DNA of 9,357 nt from an uncultured Prevotellaceae bacterium (GTDB lineage: Bacteria > Bacteroidota > Bacteroidia > Bacteroidales > Bacteroidaceae), in NCBI GenBank assembly GCA_946624335.1, contig CAMOSA010000093.1:1-9357 (forward strand). The letters are read 5' to 3'. A program made the position numbers and the translations under genes. Shown here piece by piece: positions 1 through 6,144 of this stretch (position 1 is the first letter of the stretch; the number at the start of each line of letters is the position of its first letter). A model generated the notes under the pieces. The model did not search any database, was not told where the DNA came from, and was given only the letters and a program-made list of their open reading frames with translations.

Positions 1-160
1 GGATGTCGGCGGGATAGTCGGGGAAGGTAGAGATACTGTTGCCCACGGTAGCCGAGACCGTGGAGAAGATGTTGCCGGCGAGCTGCATGCCATCGCCGCT
101 GTCGCCCGAGAAGCGGACTACCACTTGTTCGAGCTCTTTAATGTCTAATTGTTCTGCCAT
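1..160 (-). CDS. korA: 2-oxoacid:ferredoxin oxidoreductase subunit alpha, N-terminal fragment (korA-like)
   Basis: This is the first 53 codons of a gene that continues past the left edge. The ATG is complementary to 158-160 and the translation opens MAEQLDIKELEQVVVRFSGD. The following SGDGMQLAGNIFSTVSA stretch (about residues 21-37) is the glycine-rich start of the gamma domain found at the N-terminus of 2-oxoglutarate or 2-oxoacid:ferredoxin oxidoreductase alpha subunits. These enzymes decarboxylate 2-oxoacids oxidatively, form the acyl-CoA and reduce ferredoxin in the cytoplasm. In anaerobic Bacteroidetes the alpha subunit normally partners a TPP-binding beta subunit encoded next to it, which would lie outside the window. 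A TAACTTTG promoter box lies about 80 bases upstream. The family call is good. Substrate choice (2-oxoglutarate or another 2-oxoacid) cannot be settled from 53 residues, so the symbol is tentative. Confidence 0.85.
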   Translation of the reverse strand, partial: MAEQLDIKELEQVVVRFSGDSGDGMQLAGNIFSTVSATVGNSISTFPDYPADI

Positions 161-239
161 ACGATATGGGTTATAACTTGAAAGCTCTTTTGGGATGTGA
201 TTCCTCGGCGGAGGGCGCCTCAGCGTCACATTTTGCGGG

Positions 240-247
240 CAAAGTTA
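240..247 (-). promoter_or_regulatory. Bacteroidetes -7 promoter box for the korA-like gene
   Basis: Read on the minus strand these bases are TAACTTTG, an exact match to the Bacteroidetes primary sigma -7 consensus TAnnTTTG. The box lies 80 bases upstream of the korA-like ATG and downstream of the terminator at 301-340, so korA would be a separate transcription unit with a leader of roughly 70 bases. I see no convincing -33 TTTG at the expected spacing of about 20 bases, only a weak CTCTG. Confidence 0.55.
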
Positions 248-300
248 CACATTATTTATGAGACAGAGCCACTTCAGGCTCGAAAAATCTTTTATTACAT

Positions 301-340
301 TAAAAAAACAGAGGGAGGCAACCACCACGGCTGCCTCCCT
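301..340 (-). terminator. Strong intrinsic terminator
   Basis: On the minus strand a 12-bp stem (312-323 with 329-340, one G-U pair) closes a 5-base loop GTGGT. A TG and a run of seven T (302-308) follow. This is a textbook factor-independent terminator. It lies about 135 bases past the stop of the small membrane protein at 476-955 and isolates it from the korA-like gene. The plus strand has no T-run after the stem, so it should act in one direction only. Confidence 0.85.
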
Positions 341-475
341 TGCATTGTTAGTGTCTTCTTTTTGATAACATTACTATTTCAAGAAGGGGGTGAAGTTTCA
401 CAACTTCGGTGAACAGGTGAACTGTCGATGATAAGCACTAACTGTCTTTAAGAAAGAAAAAGCAAAAATGAAAGT

Positions 476-955
476 TCAATTTATCTTATCGAGGCTGTCG
501 GCGACCGCAGACTTGGGTAGTGTCTCAACGGCCTCGGCAGATCGTATGTCGAGGGGTGTCGTCTCCGCCGGATCGAGCTCATCCTGAACAGTGGCCACGG
601 CAGCCGGCTGCGGGTTGCTGCCGTCCGAAGCACTGTGCTCCACAGCCGTACCGATGACAACGGCAAAGGCGACGAAGGCCGCGGCGGTGTAGAGGGGGCG
701 CAGGCGTTGGCGCAACGGGATGCGTATGGCCTGAACATGGCGCTCGCCCGTCATCGCCAGCAGACGTTCATCGAACTGCTCGTCGAGGTGCGCCTGCGAC
801 AGCCTGTCCTGAGCACGGAACAGCGGCTGCCAGCGACGCAGATGAGCGGGCATCTCGTCCTGACGGAAGAAGGTGCGTAGTATCTGCTCCTCCTCAGCCG
901 TCGTCTCAGCCGCGAAATAACGCTCCAGCAGTTGCTCGATGTACTTGAAATCCAT
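476..955 (-). CDS. Small single-TM protein with anti-sigma-like layout, function unknown
   Basis: The product is 159 residues if it starts at the ATG complementary to 953-955, giving MDFKYIEQLLERYFAAETT. The upstream ATGs at 964 and 1003 add only MSR- and MPRSIVFIIVTPRMSR- extensions that do not look conserved. The first ~85 residues are helical and charged, rich in Glu and Arg (EEEQILRTFFRQDEMPAHL). A hydrophobic segment at about residues 88-104 is a single TM helix, followed by an acidic, low-complexity tail of about 55 residues. This short cytosolic helical domain, TM and extracytoplasmic tail resembles the small partners encoded beside ECF sigma factors in Bacteroidales. From memory, relatives are sometimes labelled 'pyruvate ferredoxin oxidoreductase', for which nothing in this sequence gives support. 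No sigma factor lies upstream in the window. A strong terminator follows. Coding status is likely; the role is inference. Confidence 0.75.
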   Translation of the reverse strand: MDFKYIEQLLERYFAAETTAEEEQILRTFFRQDEMPAHLRRWQPLFRAQDRLSQAHLDEQFDERLLAMTGERHVQAIRIPLRQRLRPLYTAAAFVAFAVVIGTAVEHSASDGSNPQPAAVATVQDELDPAETTPLDIRSAEAVETLPKSAVADSLDKIN

Positions 956-1073
956 GCGTGACATTCTTGGTGTTACTATTATGAAGACGATTGAGCGCGG
1001 CAATAGTTACAGCCCGCACCATTATTTAACGCCTTTTAACTATTCACACACTTCCGTTACCCCATACGTCCTC

Positions 1074-1161
1074 GTCCGCACACCTATGCTCTCCGGCCTG
1101 CACGCCTAGGCTTTCCCGTCTACACACATAGGCTCTCCGGTCAGCACGCCTAAGCTTATCT
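1074..1161. repeat. Degenerate 22-bp tandem repeat, four units, with CCTAGG-like palindromic core
   Basis: Four consecutive 22-base units (1074-1095, 1096-1117, 1118-1139, 1140-1161) align without gaps. Shared positions include an opening GTC/GCC, a CACRC block and a following core: ACCTATGCT, GCCTAGGCT, ACATAGGCT and GCCTAAGCT in units 1 to 4. The second core contains a perfect 8-base palindrome, GCCTAGGC. Units 1 and 3 then share CTCCG. The flanking 22-base blocks on each side look like further decayed copies, though weakly. The period is not a multiple of three, so a coding origin is unlikely, and there are no spacers, so it is not a CRISPR. Confidence 0.75.
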
Positions 1162-1242
1162 TGGTTCAAGCCCGTGTCCTCCGCGCCGAGGGTGCCATCT
1201 TGCGGAGAAGTAAGCCCCTGAGGGGCGTAACCTTTTAGCATC

Positions 1243-1278
1243 GATCAAAATAAATCTCCGATTTTTTGTCATCGGGGA
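1243..1278 (-). terminator. Probable intrinsic terminator of ispH
   Basis: On the minus strand, 29 bases after the ispH stop codon, TCCCCGAT (1271-1278) pairs with ATCGGAGA (1255-1262) as an 8-bp stem with one G-U pair and an 8-base loop. The stem is followed by TTTATTTT. Position, stem and T-rich tail fit a moderate intrinsic terminator for the porQ-cmk-ispH direction. Confidence 0.6.
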
Positions 1279-1306
1279 TATATTTGTGCTTAGGTGAAGG
1301 GTGGAG

Positions 1307-2194
1307 TTACGATTGCAACAGTGCCTGTAGGCGCTCGCGGCACTGCTCCATGAGCCAGTTGGGCGTCGAGGTGGCTCCGCAGATGCCGATGGAGGTGGGA
1401 CGCGGCGAGAGGATGGCAGGCGTGATCTCGTCGGGCGAATCGATGAGATGGGAGTTGGGGTTGACGCTCAGGCATTGGTCAAAGAGCACGCGGCCGTTGG
1501 AGCTCTTGCGCCCGCAGACGAAGAGAATGAGGTCATGCGAGGCGGCGAACTCACGAATGTGGGGCATACGGTTGGCGACCTGACGACAGATGGTGTCGGC
1601 ATAGGTAAAGGTAGCCGAGGGGGCGATGTGGTGCCGGATATATTCCACGATGTAGCGGAAGTCCTCGAGCGACTTCGTTGTCTGGGAATAAAGGGCGATA
1701 TCGCGTGTGAAATCGAGGCGTGTGACTTCGTCGGGATGCTCGATAACGATGGCCGTGCCCTCGGTCTGCCCCACCAGACCGAGCACCTCGGCATGACCGG
1801 GCTTTCCAAAGATGACAATCTGGCGGCGGTGACCGGCGTCGGAGAGGTATTCGCGCCGGATGCGCTCCTGCAGATGGAGCACGACGGGGCACGTGGCGTC
1901 GATGAGCGTCAAACCGTTCTGCTCGGCCTGGCGGTAAGTGGACGGCGGCTCGCCGTGGGCTCGCAGCAGAACGCTGGCGTCGTGCAGCTGTCGGAACTGC
2001 TCGTGGTCGATGGTGATGAGGCCGATCTGCCGCAGGCGCTCCACCTCGCGGCTGTTGTGCACGATATCGCCGAGGCAATAGAGGGGCTGGCTCTGGCTCA
2101 GCTCCTCCTCGGCCTTGCTGATGGCGCGCGTCACGCCAAAGCAGAAGCCCGACCCGGTGTCGATGGATATGTGTGGTCCGTCTTTAGCATCCAT
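1307..2194 (-). CDS. ispH: 4-hydroxy-3-methylbut-2-enyl diphosphate reductase (IspH/LytB)
   Basis: IspH catalyses the last step of the MEP pathway, reducing HMBPP to IPP and DMAPP with an iron-sulfur cluster in the cytoplasm. The 295-residue product has the normal family length. The three cluster cysteines are present: C18 in GSGFCFGV, C102 in DATCPVV and C203 in DTICRQVANR. Substrate-binding residues are also visible: H46 in DIVHN, H80 in AHGEPP, H134 and E136 in GKPGHAEVLG, the SQTT motif at 170-173, SSNG at 231-234 and the C-terminal GATSTPNW. The ATG at 2194 places C18 at the usual distance from the N-terminus. The gene follows cmk after 115 bases with no recognisable promoter, so it is probably co-transcribed with porQ and cmk. 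I recall the same porQ-cmk-ispH order in other Bacteroidales such as Porphyromonas. A terminator lies just downstream. Confidence 0.97.
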   Translation of the reverse strand: MDAKDGPHISIDTGSGFCFGVTRAISKAEEELSQSQPLYCLGDIVHNSREVERLRQIGLITIDHEQFRQLHDASVLLRAHGEPPSTYRQAEQNGLTLIDATCPVVLHLQERIRREYLSDAGHRRQIVIFGKPGHAEVLGLVGQTEGTAIVIEHPDEVTRLDFTRDIALYSQTTKSLEDFRYIVEYIRHHIAPSATFTYADTICRQVANRMPHIREFAASHDLILFVCGRKSSNGRVLFDQCLSVNPNSHLIDSPDEITPAILSPRPTSIGICGATSTPNWLMEQCRERLQALLQS

Positions 2195-2309
2195 AATCGT
2201 CGGTGATGATTCAGTTCGAGAATATCTTTTTCATGTCTCGGGTGGTATAGAATTTAAGGAATAAGAAAATAAGGAGTCAAGACTGAACTATATATACTAA
2301 GGTATCAAC

Positions 2310-2999
2310 TTACAGGGCACGCTCGGCATATCGCTCCAGCAGCCACTGCTTCTGCTGCTCGATGGTCAGATGGCTGTTGTCGAGCACGATGGCGTCGTCG
2401 GCCTGCCGCAGCGGAGCAACAGCACGTGTGGAATCGATGCGGTCGCGCTCACGCAGATTGTTGAGCACCTCGTCGAAGTCGGCGGGCTGTCCCTTGGCTC
2501 GCAGCTCGTCGTAGCGCCGCTGTGCGCGTATCTCATCGGAGGCGGTGACGAAGACCTTGAGCTCGGCGTCGGGGAAGACAGCAGTGCCTATGTCGCGACC
2601 ATCCATGACGATGCCGCCCTCACGCCCCATAGCCTGCTGCTGAGCCGTCATGGCAGCCCGCACGAAGGGCAGTGCGGCAATGGGACTGACGTGCGAGGAC
2701 ACCTCCATGGTGCGTATGCGCTGCTCGACGCACTCGCCGTTGAGGTAGGTGTCGGGGCGCCCGGTCTCGGCGTTGAGGCGGAAGCTGACATGAATCTCAG
2801 GCATACGGCGCTCGAGGGTGGTTGTATCGATGGTGCCGTCGGCAGCGATCAGCCCCTCGTCGAGGGCAAAGAGTGTGCAGCAGCGATACATAGCACCGCT
2901 GTCAATGTATATGTAACCTATCTCGCGTGCGAGATCCTTGGCCATCGTGCTCTTGCCGCAAGAGCTGTGGCCATCAATGGCAATCGTAATCTTTTTCAT
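2310..2999 (-). CDS. cmk: Cytidylate kinase (CMP/dCMP kinase)
   Basis: This 229-residue enzyme phosphorylates CMP and dCMP to the diphosphates with ATP, recycling pyrimidines for RNA, DNA and phospholipid synthesis. The protein opens MKKITIAIDG followed by the P-loop GHSSCGKST (residues 10-18). IDSGAMYR (32-39) is the usual CMP kinase motif after the P-loop. MDGRDIGTAVFPDAELKVFV (132-151) is the family signature for the CMP-binding core, and RERDRIDSTR (183-192) provides the conserved lid arginines and aspartates. The length is typical of the short bacterial form. The gene lies 57 bases after porQ with no clear promoter in the A/T-rich gap, and 115 bases before ispH, so all three are probably one operon. 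The chosen ATG puts the P-loop at the expected position. Confidence 0.97.
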   Translation of the reverse strand: MKKITIAIDGHSSCGKSTMAKDLAREIGYIYIDSGAMYRCCTLFALDEGLIAADGTIDTTTLERRMPEIHVSFRLNAETGRPDTYLNGECVEQRIRTMEVSSHVSPIAALPFVRAAMTAQQQAMGREGGIVMDGRDIGTAVFPDAELKVFVTASDEIRAQRRYDELRAKGQPADFDEVLNNLRERDRIDSTRAVAPLRQADDAIVLDNSHLTIEQQKQWLLERYAERAL

Positions 3000-3056
3000 A
3001 TCATTGTAAGGCCCGCTGACCTATTTTTACTTTTATATTCGTTTTTAATTTCTAAT

Positions 3057-4046
3057 TTAAAGCCTGTACTGTGCACTGATCATGAAACTGGGGACGGAGA
3101 CGTGGTACTTGGCATAGGCCAGGCCTAAGCTGAAACGCTTGAGGTTGAGGCCAGCGCCAAAGGAGAGACCGGCACCATGGGCTGATCCTGCAGCCTTCAG
3201 CTCGGCCGCGCGACGGAAGTTGTAGCCTGCCGAGAGATAGAAGAGGTCTGTCGGCAGGACGTCGATACCGACGACGAAGTGGTTCATCAGTATACGTCCG
3301 GCTTTCTCCTTCTCGCGATTGGGGTTGTAGTAGCTGCGTGAGGACCATCGCGTGAGATCCACCATCGTGACGGAGAAGCGTATGGGCGCCTTGGCCAGAC
3401 GCTTCGTGATGCCTGCCCGTAAGTCAAAGGGCAGGCGTTCGTGATGGTCGGCGAAAGCCTTGACCTGCCCGCCGAGATTAGCAGCCACGAGCGAGGCGGA
3501 GAAGTCCGACTCGACATCCAAATAGTTGAGGCCCAGGTCGACGGCCAGCGCCACAGAGGTGTAGTGGCCGTACTTGGAATAGACGAACTTTGCCGTGGCG
3601 CCACCTGCGAGGCGGTCGGTCAACGTGTAGGAGTAGCCCCCTGTCAGCGCCATGTCGAGGGCCGAGAAGTCGCCCATCTCGATGCCGTCCACAGTCATCT
3701 CACGCATCGACCCATATCCCACGAACTGCGCGCCGACACCCCATGTGCCGCGCTCGCCGGAAGCCATTGTCCAAGCGACATTACCGGCCTTGACGCCCTG
3801 CATGTAGGTGAAGAAGCCCAGGTTGACGGCGCGGTCTGGAGCATTGGACATCAGCGACGGGTTCTGGAAGAGCAGTGATGCATCATCGTCGGGGAGCGTG
3901 ACATTGTAGCCTCCGAGCGCCGCGACGTGAGACGACGTCGGCAGGCGCAGGAAGTTAAAAATGGTGGTGCTCTCGCTCTGAGCGTGCACGGAAGTGACGA
4001 GAGCAAGAGTCAACAGGAGCATGAGGAAAGCGTAATGACGTCGCAT
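3057..4046 (-). CDS. porQ: PorQ-type outer-membrane beta-barrel protein (type IX secretion-associated)
   Basis: This gene encodes a 329-residue precursor with a clear signal peptide: MRRH, a leucine-rich core, then LVTSVHA|Q with cleavage after about residue 22. The mature part begins with a segment containing FNFLRLPTSSHVAALGG and has the Gly/aromatic alternation of an outer-membrane barrel. It ends in a strand finishing SAQYRL, and fits the PorV/PorQ family. PorQ has been linked to type IX secretion in Porphyromonas, but homologues also occur in Bacteroidales whose T9SS status is unclear, so function here is inferred. I chose the ATG at 4046 over the one at 4073 (nine residues longer, MYLCAQILT-) for two reasons. 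The signal peptide begins properly only at 4046, and a TACCTTTG -7 box lies at 4063-4070, between the two. That leaves a leader of only about 10 bases. It heads the cmk-ispH unit. Confidence 0.88.
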   Translation of the reverse strand: MRRHYAFLMLLLTLALVTSVHAQSESTTIFNFLRLPTSSHVAALGGYNVTLPDDDASLLFQNPSLMSNAPDRAVNLGFFTYMQGVKAGNVAWTMASGERGTWGVGAQFVGYGSMREMTVDGIEMGDFSALDMALTGGYSYTLTDRLAGGATAKFVYSKYGHYTSVALAVDLGLNYLDVESDFSASLVAANLGGQVKAFADHHERLPFDLRAGITKRLAKAPIRFSVTMVDLTRWSSRSYYNPNREKEKAGRILMNHFVVGIDVLPTDLFYLSAGYNFRRAAELKAAGSAHGAGLSFGAGLNLKRFSLGLAYAKYHVSVPSFMISAQYRL

Positions 4047-4062
4047 AGTCAGAATTTGAGCA

Positions 4063-4070
4063 CAAAGGTA
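4063..4070 (-). promoter_or_regulatory. -7 promoter box of porQ-cmk-ispH; decides the porQ start
   Basis: On the minus strand these bases read TACCTTTG, an exact TAnnTTTG match. Transcription should begin about 6-7 bases further on, near 4056. The ATG at 4073 would then be outside the transcript and the ATG at 4046 would have a roughly 10-base leader. A TTCG about 21 bases further upstream is at most a weak -33 element. Confidence 0.65.
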
Positions 4071-4121
4071 CATATTATTTCATTAATATAACGAATGAAA
4101 GTGCCATTTTAAGGTCCAAGA

Positions 4122-4147
4122 AGGCTTTTTTTAAGAAAAAAATGCCT
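4122..4147. repeat. A/T-rich inverted repeat between the divergent porQ and tonB promoters
   Basis: AGGC followed by seven T (4122-4132), a 3-base AAG, then seven A, one unpaired T and GCCT (4136-4147) form an 11-bp inverted repeat with one bulge. It lies between the two outward-facing -7 boxes, in neither transcript. It could be a bent or regulator-binding DNA element, or simply A/T-tract composition. Confidence 0.45.
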
Positions 4148-4197
4148 CGAAACGAAAAAAAATGGTGCAAAGGAATCCGTGTGTCGAAAAAATGTGC

Positions 4198-4205
4198 TAC
4201 TTTTG
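4198..4205 (+). promoter_or_regulatory. -7 promoter box of tonB
   Basis: TACTTTTG matches TAnnTTTG exactly and lies 65 bases before the tonB ATG. It is preceded by an A6 tract (AAAAAATGTGC) and followed by TGGCG. The same arrangement occurs before exbB (7091-7098). No -33 TTTG is visible about 20 bases upstream, so the A-tract may replace it. Confidence 0.65.
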
Positions 4206-4270
4206 TGGCGTGGACGCTGAAAAATGCGCCTATAGAATAGATGTGATATAAGACAAAACTAAATACCATT

Positions 4271-4984
4271 ATGGAAGAAATCAAATCTATGACAGAAGAG
4301 TTGCGCAGCCATCGCGGCACGAGCCTCTTGTTGGGTTATGTGCTGGTGCTTGCGCTGATGTTCGTGGCTTTCGAGTACACGACGCGTGAAATCAAGTATG
4401 AAGAGCTGGAGCCCATCTACGAAAGCAACTTCGAAGAGGACATGATTCCCATCACGACGCAGAAGGAGCAGATGGCCCCGCCCCCTGCCGCGGCCCCCAA
4501 GGTGGCTGAGATCCTGAATATCGTCGATGATGAGACGGAACTGAACGAGGAAGAAGTTCAGACTTCGGAAGAAGTCAACCAGGCCATCACGACGGCTGTG
4601 GGCACCGGCGCTCCTACGGTAGTGGCTCCCGGCCCCGTGGGTCCTGTCCGCGAGGAGAGCGACGATGACCGCATCTTCGAAGTCGTCGAGGAGAACGCTC
4701 AGTTCCCCGGAGGTGACGAGGCGTGCTACAAGTGGCTCAGCGACCACATCAAGTATCCCGCTATCGCACAGGAACAGGGCATACAGGGACGCGTATTCGT
4801 GCAGTTCGTCGTCAACAAGGACGGTTCCATCGTGGACATCAAGGTGCTGCGCTCGCCTGATCCCTCACTATCCAAGGAGGCTGAGCGCGTCGTAGGACAG
4901 ATGCCGAAGTGGAAGCCTGCACGTCAGGGCAACAAGAACGTACGCTCGCGCTTCAACCTGCCGGTGATGTTCCGCCTGCAATAA
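4271..4984 (+). CDS. tonB: TonB family energy-transducing protein
   Basis: TonB spans the periplasm and transmits energy from the ExbB-ExbD proton channel to TonB-dependent outer-membrane transporters. This 237-residue protein has a short cytoplasmic N-terminus (1-17) and one TM helix at about 18-34 (LLLGYVLVLALMFVAFEY region). A periplasmic linker of roughly 105 residues is unusually acidic (IVDDETELNEEEVQTSEEV) with only a short Pro/Ala patch, APPPAAAPK (69-77). The C-terminal TonB domain is at about 142-237. Its family signatures are QFPGGDEACYKWLSDHIKYP, then GIQGRVFVQFVVNKDGSI (170-187) and PKWKPARQGNKNVRSRFNLP (212-231). It is the first gene of the plus-strand block and has its own -7 box. 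exbB and exbD lie about 2.2 kb downstream, beyond the prenyl synthase and tatD. A hairpin follows the stop codon. Confidence 0.93.
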   Translation: MEEIKSMTEELRSHRGTSLLLGYVLVLALMFVAFEYTTREIKYEELEPIYESNFEEDMIPITTQKEQMAPPPAAAPKVAEILNIVDDETELNEEEVQTSEEVNQAITTAVGTGAPTVVAPGPVGPVREESDDDRIFEVVEENAQFPGGDEACYKWLSDHIKYPAIAQEQGIQGRVFVQFVVNKDGSIVDIKVLRSPDPSLSKEAERVVGQMPKWKPARQGNKNVRSRFNLPVMFRLQ

Positions 4985-5024
4985 ACAACGCTTTACACCT
5001 TATTATATATAGGTATAGTAATGA

Positions 5025-5057
5025 CAGAGGCTGCGCCACCACGTGCAGCCTCTGTTT
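5025..5057 (+). terminator. Perfect 10-bp hairpin after tonB, possible weak terminator
   Basis: CAGAGGCTGC (5025-5034) and GCAGCCTCTG (5045-5054) pair perfectly around a 10-base loop, GCCACCACGT, followed by only TTTCG. The position, 40 bases after the tonB stop, suits a terminator or attenuator, but the short T-run means partial read-through into the prenyl synthase is likely. The CCACCACG loop also occurs in the hairpin at 312-340. Confidence 0.5.
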
Positions 5058-5103
5058 CGACAACACCGATTCACCTTCAGACCAGCCAAGGACAACGACA
5101 ACA

Positions 5104-6120
5104 ATGAAGAATGCCCAAGATATGCTTGCCATCGTCAACGAAGCGCTGGCAGCCCTGCCCTTCGAGCGCAAGCCGCAAGGGCTGTATGAACCCGTGAAAT
5201 ATGAGCTGTCGCTGGGCGGCAAACGCATACGTCCGGTGCTGATGCTCATGGCCTATGAGCTCTACCGTGAAGACGTCAGCTCGATATTGCCCGCAGCACT
5301 CGGCCTCGAAACCTATCACAACTACACGCTTCTGCACGACGACGTGATGGACAAAGCCGACCTGAGGCGCGGCAAGCCCACCGTACACAAGGTGTGGAAC
5401 GAGAATACGGCCATTCTCTCGGGCGACTCCATGCTGGTGCTGGCTTATCAAATGATGAGCCGCGTCGACGACAAACACCTGCGCCCCGTCCTCGACCTCT
5501 TCACCGAGACAGCCCTCGAGATTGGCGAAGGACAGCAATACGACCTGGAGTTTGAGACACGCATGGATGTCCGCGAAGAGGAATATATAGAAATGATTCG
5601 GCTGAAGACCTCCGTCCTGTTGGCCTGTGCCCTGAAACTTGGCGCCATCCTGGCCGATGCGCCCGCCGCCGACGCCGACCTGCTCTACCGCTTCGGCGAG
5701 AACATCGGGCTGGCGTTCCAGCTACAGGACGACCTTCTGGACGTCTATGGCGATGCGAAGACCTTCGGCAAGAAGATTGGCGGCGACATCCTCGAAGGAA
5801 AGAAGACCTTCATGCTCATCAACGCCCTCCGTCTGGCCGACGACGCACAACGCACAGCCCTCGAACGATGGCTCGCCACTCCCGTCGAAGCTGACGGCAT
5901 AGGTGCCGCCGGATGTGCAGCCCCCGGGCATCGTGCCTCCGACAAGATCGCGGCCGTCACCGACCTCTACAATCAAATCGGCGTCCGACAGCTGGCTGAG
6001 CAACGCATCAACGACTACTTCGAGGCCGCCTTTGTATGTCTCGATGCCATCGCACTGCCTAACGAACGTAAGCAGCCGCTCCGCGATTTTGCCCTATCAC
6101 TCATCGGGCGCAAACTGTAA
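5104..6120 (+). CDS. Short-chain polyprenyl diphosphate synthase (FPP/GGPP synthase type)
   Basis: This enzyme condenses IPP onto allylic diphosphates to make linear prenyl diphosphates. The 338-residue product contains GGKRIRP (38-44), the first aspartate-rich motif DDVMD (79-83) followed by LRRGKPTVH, the KTS motif (168-170) and GLAFQLQDD with the second aspartate-rich motif DDLLD (209-213). The first motif lacks the two-residue insertion typical of E. coli IspA. A tyrosine (Y74) lies five residues before it, which in this family restricts products to about C15-C20. I therefore give no gene symbol: it could make FPP or GGPP. Residues about 260-280 (PVEADGIGAAGCAAPGHRAS) look like an extra loop near the C-terminal helices. 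The ATG at 5104 is chosen because the frame open from 4909 overlaps the tonB C-terminus and runs through the hairpin. tatD starts 24 bases downstream, so the two are probably co-transcribed. Confidence 0.92.
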   Translation: MKNAQDMLAIVNEALAALPFERKPQGLYEPVKYELSLGGKRIRPVLMLMAYELYREDVSSILPAALGLETYHNYTLLHDDVMDKADLRRGKPTVHKVWNENTAILSGDSMLVLAYQMMSRVDDKHLRPVLDLFTETALEIGEGQQYDLEFETRMDVREEEYIEMIRLKTSVLLACALKLGAILADAPAADADLLYRFGENIGLAFQLQDDLLDVYGDAKTFGKKIGGDILEGKKTFMLINALRLADDAQRTALERWLATPVEADGIGAAGCAAPGHRASDKIAAVTDLYNQIGVRQLAEQRINDYFEAAFVCLDAIALPNERKQPLRDFALSLIGRKL

Positions 6121-6144
6121 TCACTCAACCCACATCCCTTATCC

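Larger units (their letters stand above)
161..475. other. Intergenic region between korA-like gene and small membrane protein gene
   Basis: These 315 bases hold the korA-like leader and promoter (161-247), the terminator (301-340) and about 135 bases of 3' untranslated sequence of the upstream gene. A 71-codon plus-strand frame at 197-412 reads straight through the terminator hairpin. It resembles no family I know and I do not consider it a gene. Confidence 0.7.
956..1306. other. Intergenic region upstream of the small membrane protein gene
   Basis: These 351 bases contain no gene I can support. They hold a probable ispH terminator (1243-1278), a short GCCCC-TGA-GGGGC hairpin at 1214-1226, a degenerate 22-bp tandem repeat (1074-1161) and an A/T-rich stretch just upstream of the small gene. 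The best promoter candidate there is TAACTATTG on the minus strand (1001-1009), which matches TAnnTTTG only imperfectly. The 65-codon minus frame at 1044-1241 is made largely of the tandem repeat and is probably not translated. Confidence 0.6.

Noticed and set aside
197..412. 71-codon plus-strand reading frame between korA and the small membrane protein gene
   Set aside because: It reads through the strong minus-strand terminator and its promoter region, has no RBS or promoter, and has no recognisable protein character.
1074..1161. Possible CRISPR array
   Set aside because: Units are directly adjacent with no spacers, are degenerate, and no cas gene is nearby.
1044..1241. 65-codon minus-strand reading frame upstream of the small membrane protein gene
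   Set aside because: It is composed mostly of the degenerate 22-bp tandem repeat, whose period is not a multiple of three. It has no hydrophobic or domain pattern.
1448..2206. 252-codon plus-strand frame opposite ispH (and a similar one at 2370-3128 opposite cmk)
   Set aside because: These are antisense shadows of well-supported enzymes, caused by G/C-rich codon use. Their translations show no family features.
2195..2309. Separate promoter for ispH in the cmk-ispH gap
   Set aside because: No TAnnTTTG box is present on the minus strand in this gap, and no terminator is visible, so co-transcription is simpler.
4075..4320. 81-codon minus-strand frame in the porQ-tonB divergent region
   Set aside because: Its Phe/Lys-rich translation comes from A/T tracts, and it overlaps the tonB promoter and start.
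4259..4747. 162-codon minus-strand frame opposite tonB
   Set aside because: It is antisense to a clear TonB gene. Its His/Arg/Leu-rich translation is typical of a shadow frame.
4909..5103. 65-codon N-terminal extension of the prenyl synthase
   Set aside because: It would overlap the tonB C-terminus and span the hairpin. The ATG at 5104 gives the usual family N-terminus.
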